17,907 nt of DNA from the NCBI GenBank assembly GCA_964512675.1, contig CAZEJR010000031.1:1-17907 (forward strand). Reading direction: 5' to 3'. Both the position numbers and the translations under genes were made by a program. The stretch is from A07HB70 sp964512675. GTDB taxonomy: Archaea > Halobacteriota > Halobacteria > Halobacteriales > Haloferacaceae. Each line of letters opens with the position of its first letter. The first letter of the stretch is position 1. Positions 12,000 to 17,907 of the stretch are shown piece by piece. The notes beneath the pieces were generated by a model. The model was not told the origin of the DNA. It was given only the letters and a program-made list of their open reading frames with translations, and did not search any database.

Positions 12000-12754
12000 G
12001 CGCCGACGAGTCCGACGGGAGTGGCCCGACGGAGCTCGAGGACGTCGCCGGGGTCGGGCCGGCGAAGGCCGACGCGCTCCGCGACGCCGGCTACGTCGGC
12101 GTCGAGGACCTCCAGGCGGCCAGTCAGGCCGAACTCGCCGACGTCGAGGGCGTGGGCAACGCGCTCGCGGCCCGGATCAAGGCGGAGGTCGGCGGCCTCG
12201 AGGTCGAGGAGACGGCGTCCGAGGGCGAGGTCGCGGAGGCCGACCCGGAGGCGGCGGTCGACGAGGCCGACGCCGACGAGGCGGCAGAGACCGAACTCCG
12301 GCCCCGCGGTCACGCCGACAAGACGCCGGACCTCGACGACGAGACTGCCCGGGCGCTCGCACAGCGTCACCGCGAGGGGACGCCCGAGTTCCCGCGGCAG
12401 GGCCGACACAAGGCGACCCGCGTGAAAGACACGTGGCGTCGTCCCCGCGGCGGGCTGTCGAAGCAGCGTCGCCGGGTAAAGGGCAAGGGCGCGGTCGTCG
12501 AGGCCGGCTACCGGTCGCCGACCGCCGCCCGCGGCAGGCACCCGAGCGGGTTCGAGGAGGTTCGCGTGCACAACACCGACGATCTCGAGGGTGTCGATCC
12601 CGACCGCGAGGCGGTGCGGATCGCGTCGGCGGTCGGCGGTCGCAAGCGCGAGCGCATCGAGGACGTCTGCGAGGACCGCGAGATCCGCGTGCTCAATCCG
12701 ACCTACGAGGAGGTCGAGGTCGAGTCCGAGGTCGAGGCGGAGGCCGACTCGTGA
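11996..12754 (+). CDS. rpl32e: Large-subunit ribosomal protein L32e (eL32) with haloarchaeal N-terminal domain
   Basis: An archaeal/eukaryal-specific 50S protein. The conserved eL32 domain occupies about residues 120-240: RQGRHKATRVKDTWRRPRGGLSKQRRRVKGKGAVVEAGYRSPTAARGRHPSGFEEVRVHN and the closing REIRVLNPTYEEVEVE. In front is a helix-hairpin-helix-like module (LEDVAGVGPAKADALRDAGYVGVEDL, then LADVEGVGNALAARIKAEVGG, near 13-65) and an acidic linker. This extension is normal in haloarchaea (Haloarcula protein about 241 residues; here 252). The GTG start overlaps the rpl6 stop and the TGA overlaps the GTG of rpl19e. Confidence 0.96.
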   Translation: MSADESDGSGPTELEDVAGVGPAKADALRDAGYVGVEDLQAASQAELADVEGVGNALAARIKAEVGGLEVEETASEGEVAEADPEAAVDEADADEAAETELRPRGHADKTPDLDDETARALAQRHREGTPEFPRQGRHKATRVKDTWRRPRGGLSKQRRRVKGKGAVVEAGYRSPTAARGRHPSGFEEVRVHNTDDLEGVDPDREAVRIASAVGGRKRERIEDVCEDREIRVLNPTYEEVEVESEVEAEADS

Positions 12755-13212
12755 CGGACCTCAGCGCACAGAAGCGCCTCGCGGCAGACGTTCTGGACGT
12801 CGGCGAGAGCCGCGTCTGGTTCGACCCCGAGGCGCAGTCGGAGATCGCCGAGGCGATCACCCGCGACGACGTGCGGGACCTGGTCGATCAAGGGATCATC
12901 CGCGACAGGGCGGCGAAGACGAACTCGCGTGGCCGGGCGCGCGCCCGGCAGGAGACGCGCGACTACGGCCACCGACAGGGGGCCGGCTCCCGGAAGGGGA
13001 AGGCCGGCGCCCGGTCGGACCCGAAAGACGACTGGACGAGCCGGATCCGCGCCCAGCGCCGGCGGCTCCGCGAACTGCGCGACGAGGGGACGCTGACCCC
13101 GACGCAGTACCGCGAGCTGTACCGGAAGGCGGGCGGCGGGGAGTTCGACAGCGTCGACCGGCTCGAGACGTACGCGGCGAACACATACGAGATACAGATG
13201 GAGGACGACTGA
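12751..13212 (+). CDS. rpl19e: Large-subunit ribosomal protein L19e (eL19)
   Basis: An archaeal/eukaryal-specific protein spanning the 50S surface and contributing to a subunit bridge. The 153-residue product from a GTG start has DLSAQKRLAADVLDVGESRVWFDPE, IAEAITRDDVRDLVDQGIIRD and the basic segment AKTNSRGRARARQETRDYGHRQGAGSRKGKAGARS, then RRRLRELRDEGTLTPTQYRELYRKAGGGEF, as expected. GTGA overlap with rpl32e fixes the start; rpl18 begins one base after its stop. Confidence 0.96.
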   Translation: MTDLSAQKRLAADVLDVGESRVWFDPEAQSEIAEAITRDDVRDLVDQGIIRDRAAKTNSRGRARARQETRDYGHRQGAGSRKGKAGARSDPKDDWTSRIRAQRRRLRELRDEGTLTPTQYRELYRKAGGGEFDSVDRLETYAANTYEIQMEDD

Positions 13213-13213
13213 G

Positions 13214-13780
13214 ATGGCGACCGGCCCACGCTACACGGTGCCGATGCGCCGGCGCCGCGAGGTTCGGACGGACTACGGGCAGCGGTTGCGACTCCTGAAA
13301 TCCGGGAAGCCACGGCTGGTGGCCCGGGTGAGCAACAGACACGTCAGGGCGCAGCTGGTCACCCCCGGTCCAGCGGGCGACGAGACGCACGCGGCCGCCG
13401 AGAGCGCGGACCTGCGGGAGTACGGCTGGGAGGCGCCGACGGGGAACCTCCCGAGTGCGTACCTCACGGGACTGCTCGCGGGGCAGCGGGCGCTCGCCGC
13501 CGGCGTGACGGAGGCAGTGCTCGACATCGGGCTGAACACGGCGACGCCCGGCAACAAGACGTTCGCGGTCCAGGAGGGTGCGGTCGACGCCGGCGTCGAG
13601 ATCCCGCACAACGAGGCGGTGCTGGCGGACTGGCCGCGTACCCGTGGCGAACATATCGCCGCGTACGCCGCAGAGCGCGACGAGCCGCTGTACGCCGGCG
13701 ACTTCGACGCGACCGACCTCCCGGACCACTTCGACGAGGTACGAACACGAATCATGGACACGGAGGACGCCAATGAGTGA
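13214..13780 (+). CDS. rpl18: Large-subunit ribosomal protein L18 (uL18)
   Basis: A 5S rRNA-binding protein of the central protuberance, working with L5. The 188-residue archaeal/eukaryal-type protein starts ATGPRYTVPMRRRREVRTDYGQRLRLLKSGKPRLVARVSNRHVRAQLV and contains GNLPSAYLTGLLAGQRALAAGVTEAVLDIGLNTATPGNKTFAVQEGAVDAGVEIPHNE. The C-terminal part is acidic. It is separated from rpl19e by one base and overlaps rps5 by eight bases. Confidence 0.97.
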   Translation: MATGPRYTVPMRRRREVRTDYGQRLRLLKSGKPRLVARVSNRHVRAQLVTPGPAGDETHAAAESADLREYGWEAPTGNLPSAYLTGLLAGQRALAAGVTEAVLDIGLNTATPGNKTFAVQEGAVDAGVEIPHNEAVLADWPRTRGEHIAAYAAERDEPLYAGDFDATDLPDHFDEVRTRIMDTEDANE

Positions 13781-14414
13781 CGGCTGGGAGCCGCGCACGC
13801 GGCTCGGACGCATGGTACAGGACGGCGACGTCGACACGATGGAGGCAGCGCTCAACTCCGGCCTCCCGCTGAAGGAGCCGGAGGTCGTCGACCAGCTGCT
13901 CCCGGGGTTACAGGACGAGGTGTTAGACATCAACATGGTCCAGCGGATGACCGACTCCGGTCGGCGCGTGAAGTTCCGGTGTGTCGTCGCCATCGGCAAC
14001 CGCGACGGCTACCTCGGCTACGCCGAGGGCCGAGACGACCAGGTCGGCTCGGCGATCCAGAAGGCGATCGAGGTCGCGAAGCTGCACATCGTTCGCGTCG
14101 ACCGTGGCTCGGGCTCGTGGGAGGACCGCGCAGGCGGCACCCACTCGCTCGTCCGCAAGGCGACCGGGACAGCGGGCTCGGTGACGGTCGACGTCATCCC
14201 CGCCCCGCGAGGGCTGGGGCTGGCCGCGGCGCCGACCGTCGGCAACGTCCTCGAACTCGCCGGCATCGAGGACGCGTGGACGCAGTCGAACGGCAACACC
14301 CGGACGACGGTGAATCTCGCGAAGGCGACGTTCAACGCCCTGAAGAACGCCTCGCAGTCCCGGACCCCTCGGCGCGCCCGTCGGGTCCAGCGCGAGGCGG
14401 AGGAGGCCGACTGA
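13773..14414 (+). CDS. rps5: Small-subunit ribosomal protein S5 (uS5)
   Basis: A decoding-accuracy protein near the mRNA entry site. From the ATG at 13773 it has 213 residues: GWEPRTRLGRMVQDGDVDTMEAALNSGLPLKEPEVVDQLLPGLQDEVLDINMVQRMTDSGRRVKFRCVVAIGNRDGYLGYAEG, then the second S5 domain with VTVDVIPAPRGLGLAAAPTVGNVLELAGIEDAW. The start is set by this conserved N-terminus; the longer in-frame extension upstream would lie in rpl18 and encode Arg/Thr-rich nonsense. The stop overlaps the rpl30 ATG by one base. Confidence 0.96.
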   Translation: MSDGWEPRTRLGRMVQDGDVDTMEAALNSGLPLKEPEVVDQLLPGLQDEVLDINMVQRMTDSGRRVKFRCVVAIGNRDGYLGYAEGRDDQVGSAIQKAIEVAKLHIVRVDRGSGSWEDRAGGTHSLVRKATGTAGSVTVDVIPAPRGLGLAAAPTVGNVLELAGIEDAWTQSNGNTRTTVNLAKATFNALKNASQSRTPRRARRVQREAEEAD

Positions 14415-14872
14415 TGCTCGCGCTGGTCCGGATCCGGGGCGAGGTCGACACGAGTGACGCGGTCCGGGACACGCTAGAGATGCTGAACCTCCACGAGGTC
14501 AACCACTGTACGCTCGTTCCGGAGACCGACGCCTACCGTGGTATGGTGACGAAGGTCACCAACCGGGTCGCGTTCGGCGAACCGTCAGTCGAGACGGTCG
14601 CGGCGCTGCTCCGTCGGCGCGCCGAACCGCTCGAGGGCGACGCGACCGTCGACGACGAGTGGGTCGCTGACCACACCGACTACGCCGACGTCGGCGCGCT
14701 CGCCGAGGCGCTGGTCGCCGAGGAGACGACGCTACGCGACGCGGGACTGTCGCCGGCGATCCGTCTTCACCCGCCGCGTGGCGGCCACGACGGGATCAAG
14801 CAGCCGGTCGCTGTCGGCGGCGAACTCGGCGGCCACGACGACATCGACAGTCTGCTCGAGGTGATGCGATGA
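14414..14872 (+). CDS. rpl30: Large-subunit ribosomal protein L30 (uL30)
   Basis: A 50S protein that binds domain II of 23S rRNA. The 152-residue archaeal form is longer than bacterial L30. It begins MLALVRIRGEVDTSDAVRDTLEMLNLHEVNHCTLVPETDAYRGMVTKVTN and ends SPAIRLHPPRGGHDGIKQPVAVGGELGGHDDIDSLLEVMR, both typical. The ATG shares one base with the rps5 stop, and the TGA overlaps the rpl15 ATG (ATGA). Confidence 0.96.
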   Translation: MLALVRIRGEVDTSDAVRDTLEMLNLHEVNHCTLVPETDAYRGMVTKVTNRVAFGEPSVETVAALLRRRAEPLEGDATVDDEWVADHTDYADVGALAEALVAEETTLRDAGLSPAIRLHPPRGGHDGIKQPVAVGGELGGHDDIDSLLEVMR

Positions 14873-15363
14873 CCGACAAGAAGCGGCGACAGCGCGGGTC
14901 GCGCACCCACGGCGGTGGAACGCACAAGAACCGGCGCGGCGCCGGACACCGCGGCGGCCGCGGCGCCGCCGGCCGCGACAAACACGAGTTCCACAACCAC
15001 CCGCCGCTGGGCAAGCACGGCTTCACGCGACCAGAGGCGGCACAGGACGAGGTCGTCGAGGTCCACGCCCGGGAACTCGACGAGGAGGCGTCGCTGCTGG
15101 CGGCGGAGGGTCTCGCCGAGGCGGCGGGCGACGCCTACCACGTCGACGCGCGCGACGTCGCCGAGGACGGCCACGACGTCGACGTCGTGAAGGTGCTCGG
15201 CGGCGGACGCGTCGACGGCGAACTCCACGTCACCGCGGACGCGTTCACCTCCGGCGCCCGCGAACTGATCGAGTCCGCGGGCGGGAGCGTCGCGCTGACC
15301 GACCGCGCCGAACGCGCCGAGGAGGCGACCGAACCCGACTCCGGAGAGGAGCAAGAGGCGTAA
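14869..15363 (+). CDS. rpl15: Large-subunit ribosomal protein L15 (uL15)
   Basis: A late-assembly 50S protein with a long basic N-terminal extension into rRNA. The 164-residue product begins DKKRRQRGSRTHGGGTHKNRRGAGHRGGRGAAGRDKHEF and contains the Gly/His-rich HNHPPLGKHGFTRP. Its C-terminal globular half is acidic with DVVKVLGGGRVDGELHVTADAFTSGARELIESAGGSVALTDRAE. An acidic tail (EEATEPDSGEEQEA) closes it. It overlaps rpl30 by four bases and is followed by secY after three bases. Confidence 0.96.
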   Translation: MTDKKRRQRGSRTHGGGTHKNRRGAGHRGGRGAAGRDKHEFHNHPPLGKHGFTRPEAAQDEVVEVHARELDEEASLLAAEGLAEAAGDAYHVDARDVAEDGHDVDVVKVLGGGRVDGELHVTADAFTSGARELIESAGGSVALTDRAERAEEATEPDSGEEQEA

Positions 15364-15366
15364 CAT

Positions 15367-16836
15367 ATGGGCTGGAAGGAGGCCGCCGAACCGGTGCTGA
15401 CGCGGATGCCGTCGGTCCGCCGTCCAGAGGGACACGTCCCGTTCAAGCGCAAGATCGCGTGGACGGCTGGCATCCTCGTCCTGTATTTCTTCCTGACGAA
15501 CGTCCAGCTGTTCGGCCTGAACGCCGGGCAGTCGAGCGACCTGTTCGGTCGATTCCGGTCGATTCTCGCCGGACAGCAGGGGTCGATCCTCCAGCTCGGA
15601 ATCGGCCCGATCGTCACGGCCTCGATCGTCCTCCAGCTGCTCGGCGGGGCGGACCTCCTCGGTCTCGACACCGACGACCCGCGCGACCAGGTGCTCTACC
15701 AGGGACTCCAGAAGCTCCTCGTCGTCGTGATGATCTGTCTGACGGGACTGCCGATGGTGTTCGCCGGCGGGTTCCTGCCGGCAGACCCGGCGGTCGGCCA
15801 GGCGCTCGGGATCGGTGCAGACGGCGTGAAGGGGCTAATATTCCTCCAGATCGCCGTCGGCGGGATCCTGATCCTGTTCATGGACGAGATCGTCTCGAAG
15901 TGGGGTGTCGGGAGCGGGGTCGGGCTGTTCATCATCGCCGGCGTGAGCCAGCAGCTCATCGGCGGGCTGTTCAGCTGGCAGGGCCTCGGCGGCACGCGCG
16001 GGTTCTTCCCGACGTGGTTCGCTATCCTGACCGGCGAGACGTCACTCGCGTCGCCCCTGACCGCCGAGGGGCTCCAGCAGCTGCTCCTCGGCCAGGGCCA
16101 GCTGCTCGCAATGCTGACGACGGTCGCAATCTTCGCCGTCGTCGTCTACGCGGAGTCCGTCCGGGTGGAGATTCCACTCAGCCACGCGCGTGTCAAAGGC
16201 GCCCGGGGCCGGTTCCCGGTGAAGCTCATCTACGCGAGTGTCCTGCCGATGATTCTCGTCCGCGCGCTCCAGGCGAACATCCAGTTCGTCGGGCGCATCC
16301 TCAACTCCCAGCTCGCGTCGATGCCGGCGTGGCTCGGGCAGTACAACACGAACGGACAGCCGGTCGCCGGGCTGTTCTACTATCTCGCGCCGATACAGAC
16401 GCCGGGGGACTGGATGTGGTTCGCCGCCGGGACCACGGCGGAGCCGTGGCAGATCGGCATCCGCGTGGCAATCGACCTGACGTTCATGCTGATCGGCGGC
16501 GCGGTCTTCGCGGTGTTCTGGGTGGAGACGACCGGGATGGGTCCCGAGTCGACCGCCCGGCAGATCCAGAACTCCGGGATGCAGATCCCCGGCTTTCGGC
16601 GCAACCCCCAGGTGATAGAGAAGGTGATGGAACGGTATATTCCGCAGGTCACCGTCATCGGGGGCGCGCTCGTCGGGCTCCTCGCCGTGTTGGCGAACAT
16701 GCTCGGCACCGTCGGAGCGGTCTCCGGCACCGGGCTGCTGCTGACGGTGTCTATCACCTACAAACTGTACGAGGAGATCGCCGAGGAGCAGCTAATGGAG
16801 ATGCACCCGATGATGCGCCAGATGTTCGGCGATTAG
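15367..16836 (+). CDS. secY: Preprotein translocase subunit SecY (Sec61 alpha)
   Basis: The pore-forming subunit of the Sec translocon in the cytoplasmic membrane, working with SecE and Sec61beta to export or insert proteins. The 489-residue product shows the expected hydrophobic segments for ten transmembrane helices, starting with KIAWTAGILVLYFFLTNVQLFGL near 28-50. It includes the plug/second-helix region LQLGIGPIVTASIVLQLLGG near 76-95, KWGVGSGVGLFIIAGVSQQLIGG near 178-200, and the basic cytoplasmic loops VEIPLSHARVKGARGRFPVKLIYASVLPMIL and ESTARQIQNSGMQIPGFRRNP that meet the ribosome. The ATG follows three bases after rpl15, with ggagagg upstream (from 15343). It closes the conserved block. 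Confidence 0.97.
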   Translation: MGWKEAAEPVLTRMPSVRRPEGHVPFKRKIAWTAGILVLYFFLTNVQLFGLNAGQSSDLFGRFRSILAGQQGSILQLGIGPIVTASIVLQLLGGADLLGLDTDDPRDQVLYQGLQKLLVVVMICLTGLPMVFAGGFLPADPAVGQALGIGADGVKGLIFLQIAVGGILILFMDEIVSKWGVGSGVGLFIIAGVSQQLIGGLFSWQGLGGTRGFFPTWFAILTGETSLASPLTAEGLQQLLLGQGQLLAMLTTVAIFAVVVYAESVRVEIPLSHARVKGARGRFPVKLIYASVLPMILVRALQANIQFVGRILNSQLASMPAWLGQYNTNGQPVAGLFYYLAPIQTPGDWMWFAAGTTAEPWQIGIRVAIDLTFMLIGGAVFAVFWVETTGMGPESTARQIQNSGMQIPGFRRNPQVIEKVMERYIPQVTVIGGALVGLLAVLANMLGTVGAVSGTGLLLTVSITYKLYEEIAEEQLMEMHPMMRQMFGD

Positions 16837-16861
16837 CCTAACTATTCCCGTTAAATCTCTC

Positions 16862-16893
16862 GGGGTCGAACGCCCCCCTCGGCTAACTTTTAG
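16862..16893 (+). terminator. Candidate terminator of the ribosomal operon
   Basis: A GGGG/CCCC dyad with a seven-base loop starts 26 bases after the secY stop and is followed by ctaacttttag. Archaeal termination depends mainly on T runs, and this is the first T run after the operon. The stem is short, so the call is weak. Confidence 0.3.
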
Positions 16894-16924
16894 ACGCTCT
16901 GCTCATCCAGACCAACGCCGACGG

Positions 16925-16945
16925 CGTCTGTACACACACCAGACG
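16925..16945. repeat. Six-base-pair inverted repeat downstream of secY
   Basis: CGTCTG (16925-16930) and CAGACG (16940-16945) are perfect reverse complements with a nine-base loop tacacacac. The position suits an mRNA 3'-end structure or a protein-binding site, but nothing distinguishes these. Confidence 0.35.
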
Positions 16946-16952
16946 ACCCGTG

Positions 16953-16982
16953 CTAACCACTCGTGATGGTGAGTAGGGTTGG
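16953..16982. repeat. Imperfect ten-base-pair hairpin downstream of secY
   Basis: CTAACCACTC (16953-16962) pairs with GAGT then GGTTGG (16971-16974 and 16977-16982) around an eight-base loop, with a two-base bulge (16975-16976) and one G-T wobble. It lies directly after another inverted repeat. A structured 3' end is possible. Confidence 0.35.
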
Positions 16983-17076
16983 CGAATCGTCTCGAGACGC
17001 CCCGTAACTCATCTTTCGCGTGTCGTCCTCGACTGGCGTGACTCCCCTCGGATGGTCTCGTGTCGTTTAACTCACG

Positions 17077-17325
17077 GTGTACGAGAAAGGAACGGTCCCT
17101 CAGGACGAAGAAGAACGCTCGCAGGTCGTCGTTGTACGTATCGACGCACGGCGGTCTGACGAGGTCGTCGTTCACTCACGAGACCCAGCGCAGAATCGCT
17201 ACTCTGAACAGACGGTCTACGGCTGCAACAGTCGATACGACTACGTCTCGCCCGAAGACCCCGCTTTTCAGGCCGTCTATCTCGACTCGATTGCACCCGA
17301 CGTAGCAGAACTGACGCGGGAGTGA
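17077..17325 (+). CDS. Small hypothetical acidic protein
   Basis: An 82-residue frame with a GTG start, the only possible start after an in-frame TAA at 17068-17070. Its product is acidic (17 Asp/Glu against about 10 basic residues), as expected for a haloarchaeal protein, whereas the overlapping frames are Arg/Ser-rich. It reads like a small globular protein: SQVVVVRIDARRSDEVVVHSRDP may form two strands, followed by SRYDYVSPEDPAFQAVYLDSIAPDVAELTRE. No cysteine pair, membrane segment or catalytic motif is seen beyond one Cys. I do not recognise a family. A gtttaa box at 17065-17070 is too close to be its own promoter. It may be a real accessory gene or the end of a decayed one. Confidence 0.45.
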   Translation: MYEKGTVPQDEEERSQVVVVRIDARRSDEVVVHSRDPAQNRYSEQTVYGCNSRYDYVSPEDPAFQAVYLDSIAPDVAELTRE

Positions 17326-17379
17326 AGAGCCACCCTCGCCCGGGACGCTGCGTGCGGACGTATGCGTTTCCGATCTCCA

Positions 17380-17405
17380 GACTCACCCCCTTAGACGAGT
17401 GAGTC
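17380..17405. repeat. Seven-base-pair perfect inverted repeat between the two terminal reading frames
   Basis: GACTCAC (17380-17386) and GTGAGTC (17399-17405) are exact reverse complements with a 12-base loop. It lies about 55 bases after the small acidic frame and before the last frame, so it could end the former or control the latter. Confidence 0.45.
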
Positions 17406-17504
17406 GGCCCAGTATCGCTATCGAACTACACGCCACTCGAACACAGTACTACAACGACTGACGCACACGAAGACACTCCCTCCGAGGAGCACGGACGAAT
17501 CGAC

Positions 17505-17907
17505 TTGCAACCAGACTACGACAAGTACGGTGTCGCCTCATCAAACGATGGCACGGTCATCCTCCGAATCGACAGCGACAAGCATCTCTTTGAGCGGGTC
17601 GGTTTAGTCAGTCGTCGGCAAACGGAAGTAATCCTGAATCGGCACGCTGACGGCGAGAACTTGAGGGACGAAGGGTCGTTCAATACGGTCGAGTCCATCT
17701 CGGTTGAACGAGTGAAGTTTGAATCACGGCTTCGAGACGCGATAGTCGACCCGATATACGACGGGGAGGTCTCCCGAGACCAAGCCGAGGCTCTCGCCGA
17801 CGACCTTGTCGAGTCGTCTCGTGAGCAGTGGAGATCTGTCGTCGCTACCGCCATCGGACACGACAGAGGAGTACCAGAACGGCTATACACCGCTCACCCC
17901 GTCGCTT
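17505..17907 (+). CDS. Unrecognised acidic protein, 3' end outside window, start uncertain
   Basis: An open frame runs from just after an in-frame TGA at 17400-17402 to the window end without a stop. The conserved-looking, acidic part begins near QPDYDKYGVASSNDGTVILRIDSDKHLFERVGLVSRRQTEVILNRHADG and continues through VSRDQAEALADDLVESSREQWRS. The composition is haloarchaeal, and the opposite-strand frame is its Ser/Arg-rich shadow. No ATG or GTG exists in frame before this region; TTG at 17505 is the only plausible start. So it either begins with TTG, or its true 5' end was lost or frameshifted. No family is recognised. DNA here is less GC-rich than the ribosomal block, consistent with an accessory region. 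Confidence 0.45.
   Translation, partial: MQPDYDKYGVASSNDGTVILRIDSDKHLFERVGLVSRRQTEVILNRHADGENLRDEGSFNTVESISVERVKFESRLRDAIVDPIYDGEVSRDQAEALADDLVESSREQWRSVVATAIGHDRGVPERLYTAHPVA

Larger units (their letters stand above)
16837..17076. other. Intergenic region after secY with inverted repeats
   Basis: No convincing gene is seen. After secY there is a GC-rich dyad (GGGG at 16862-16865, CCCC at 16873-16876) followed shortly by cttttag at 16887-16893, a possible transcription end. Two better inverted repeats follow at 16925-16945 and 16953-16982. The minus-strand frame over 16903-17175 is Arg/His-rich and looks like chance. Confidence 0.4.

Noticed and set aside
16903..17175. 90-codon minus-strand frame after secY
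   Set aside because: Arg/His-rich composition unlike haloarchaeal proteins, overlap with an acidic plus-strand frame, and it crosses two inverted repeats.
17516..17890. 124-codon minus-strand frame at the right edge
   Set aside because: Ser/Arg-rich antisense of an acidic plus-strand frame with better haloarchaeal composition.
1..17907. CRISPR array, transposase, toxin-antitoxin or defence system
   Set aside because: No spaced direct repeats, transposase motifs or recognisable defence domains were seen; the two terminal frames could not be assigned to any such family.

Overview
The window is chromosomal DNA from a high-GC halophilic archaeon (class Halobacteria). The signs are a strongly acidic proteome, an archaeal ribosomal-protein gene order with archaeal/eukaryal-type members (S4e, L19e, L32e), an RNase P Rpp29 gene inside the cluster, and start codons packed onto stop codons. 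The genus cannot be told from the sequence.

Layout. Positions 1-273 hold the 3' end of an unrecognised, less GC-rich gene with a basic Ser/Asn/Lys/Gly tail. Positions 555-1616 hold two convergent methionine sulfoxide reductase A genes, one of them lacking its usual C-terminus. Positions 1703-1914 hold an intact tRNA-Gly(GCC) on the minus strand, and 141 bases away a 22-base copy of its 3' end. Positions 1998-2237 hold a decayed fragment that reads like a major facilitator transporter.

Positions 2358-16836 are one continuous plus-strand block of 25 genes: a SPOUT-family RNA methyltransferase; the S10/spc set L3, L4, L23, L2, S19, L22, S3, L29; the RNase P subunit Rnp1; S17, L14, L24, S4e, L5, S14, S8, L6, L32e, L19e, L18, S5, L30, L15; and secY. 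Most junctions overlap by 1 or 4 bases (TAATG, TGATG, ATGA or GTGA) and the rest by at most 10 bases or are separated by only a few, so transcription as one or a few long messages and translational coupling are expected. The products build both ribosomal subunits, probably modify rRNA, process tRNA 5' ends, and supply the membrane channel for nascent proteins.

Positions 16837-17907 are visibly less GC-rich. They contain inverted repeats and two unrecognised reading frames, the second running off the window. adk, which I recall following secY in several haloarchaea, is absent, so conserved gene order ends here.

I did not find a previously undescribed multi-gene system. The best oddities are: a 48-base in-frame insertion in rpl2 that consists largely of two perfect hairpins; a 21-codon mini-ORF joining rpl4 to rpl23 by ATGA overlaps at both ends; the duplicated tRNA-Gly 3' end; the truncated second MsrA; and an S3 tail of about 139 residues with no basic residue. 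Family names and comparisons with Haloarcula marismortui proteins come from memory, not from a search.
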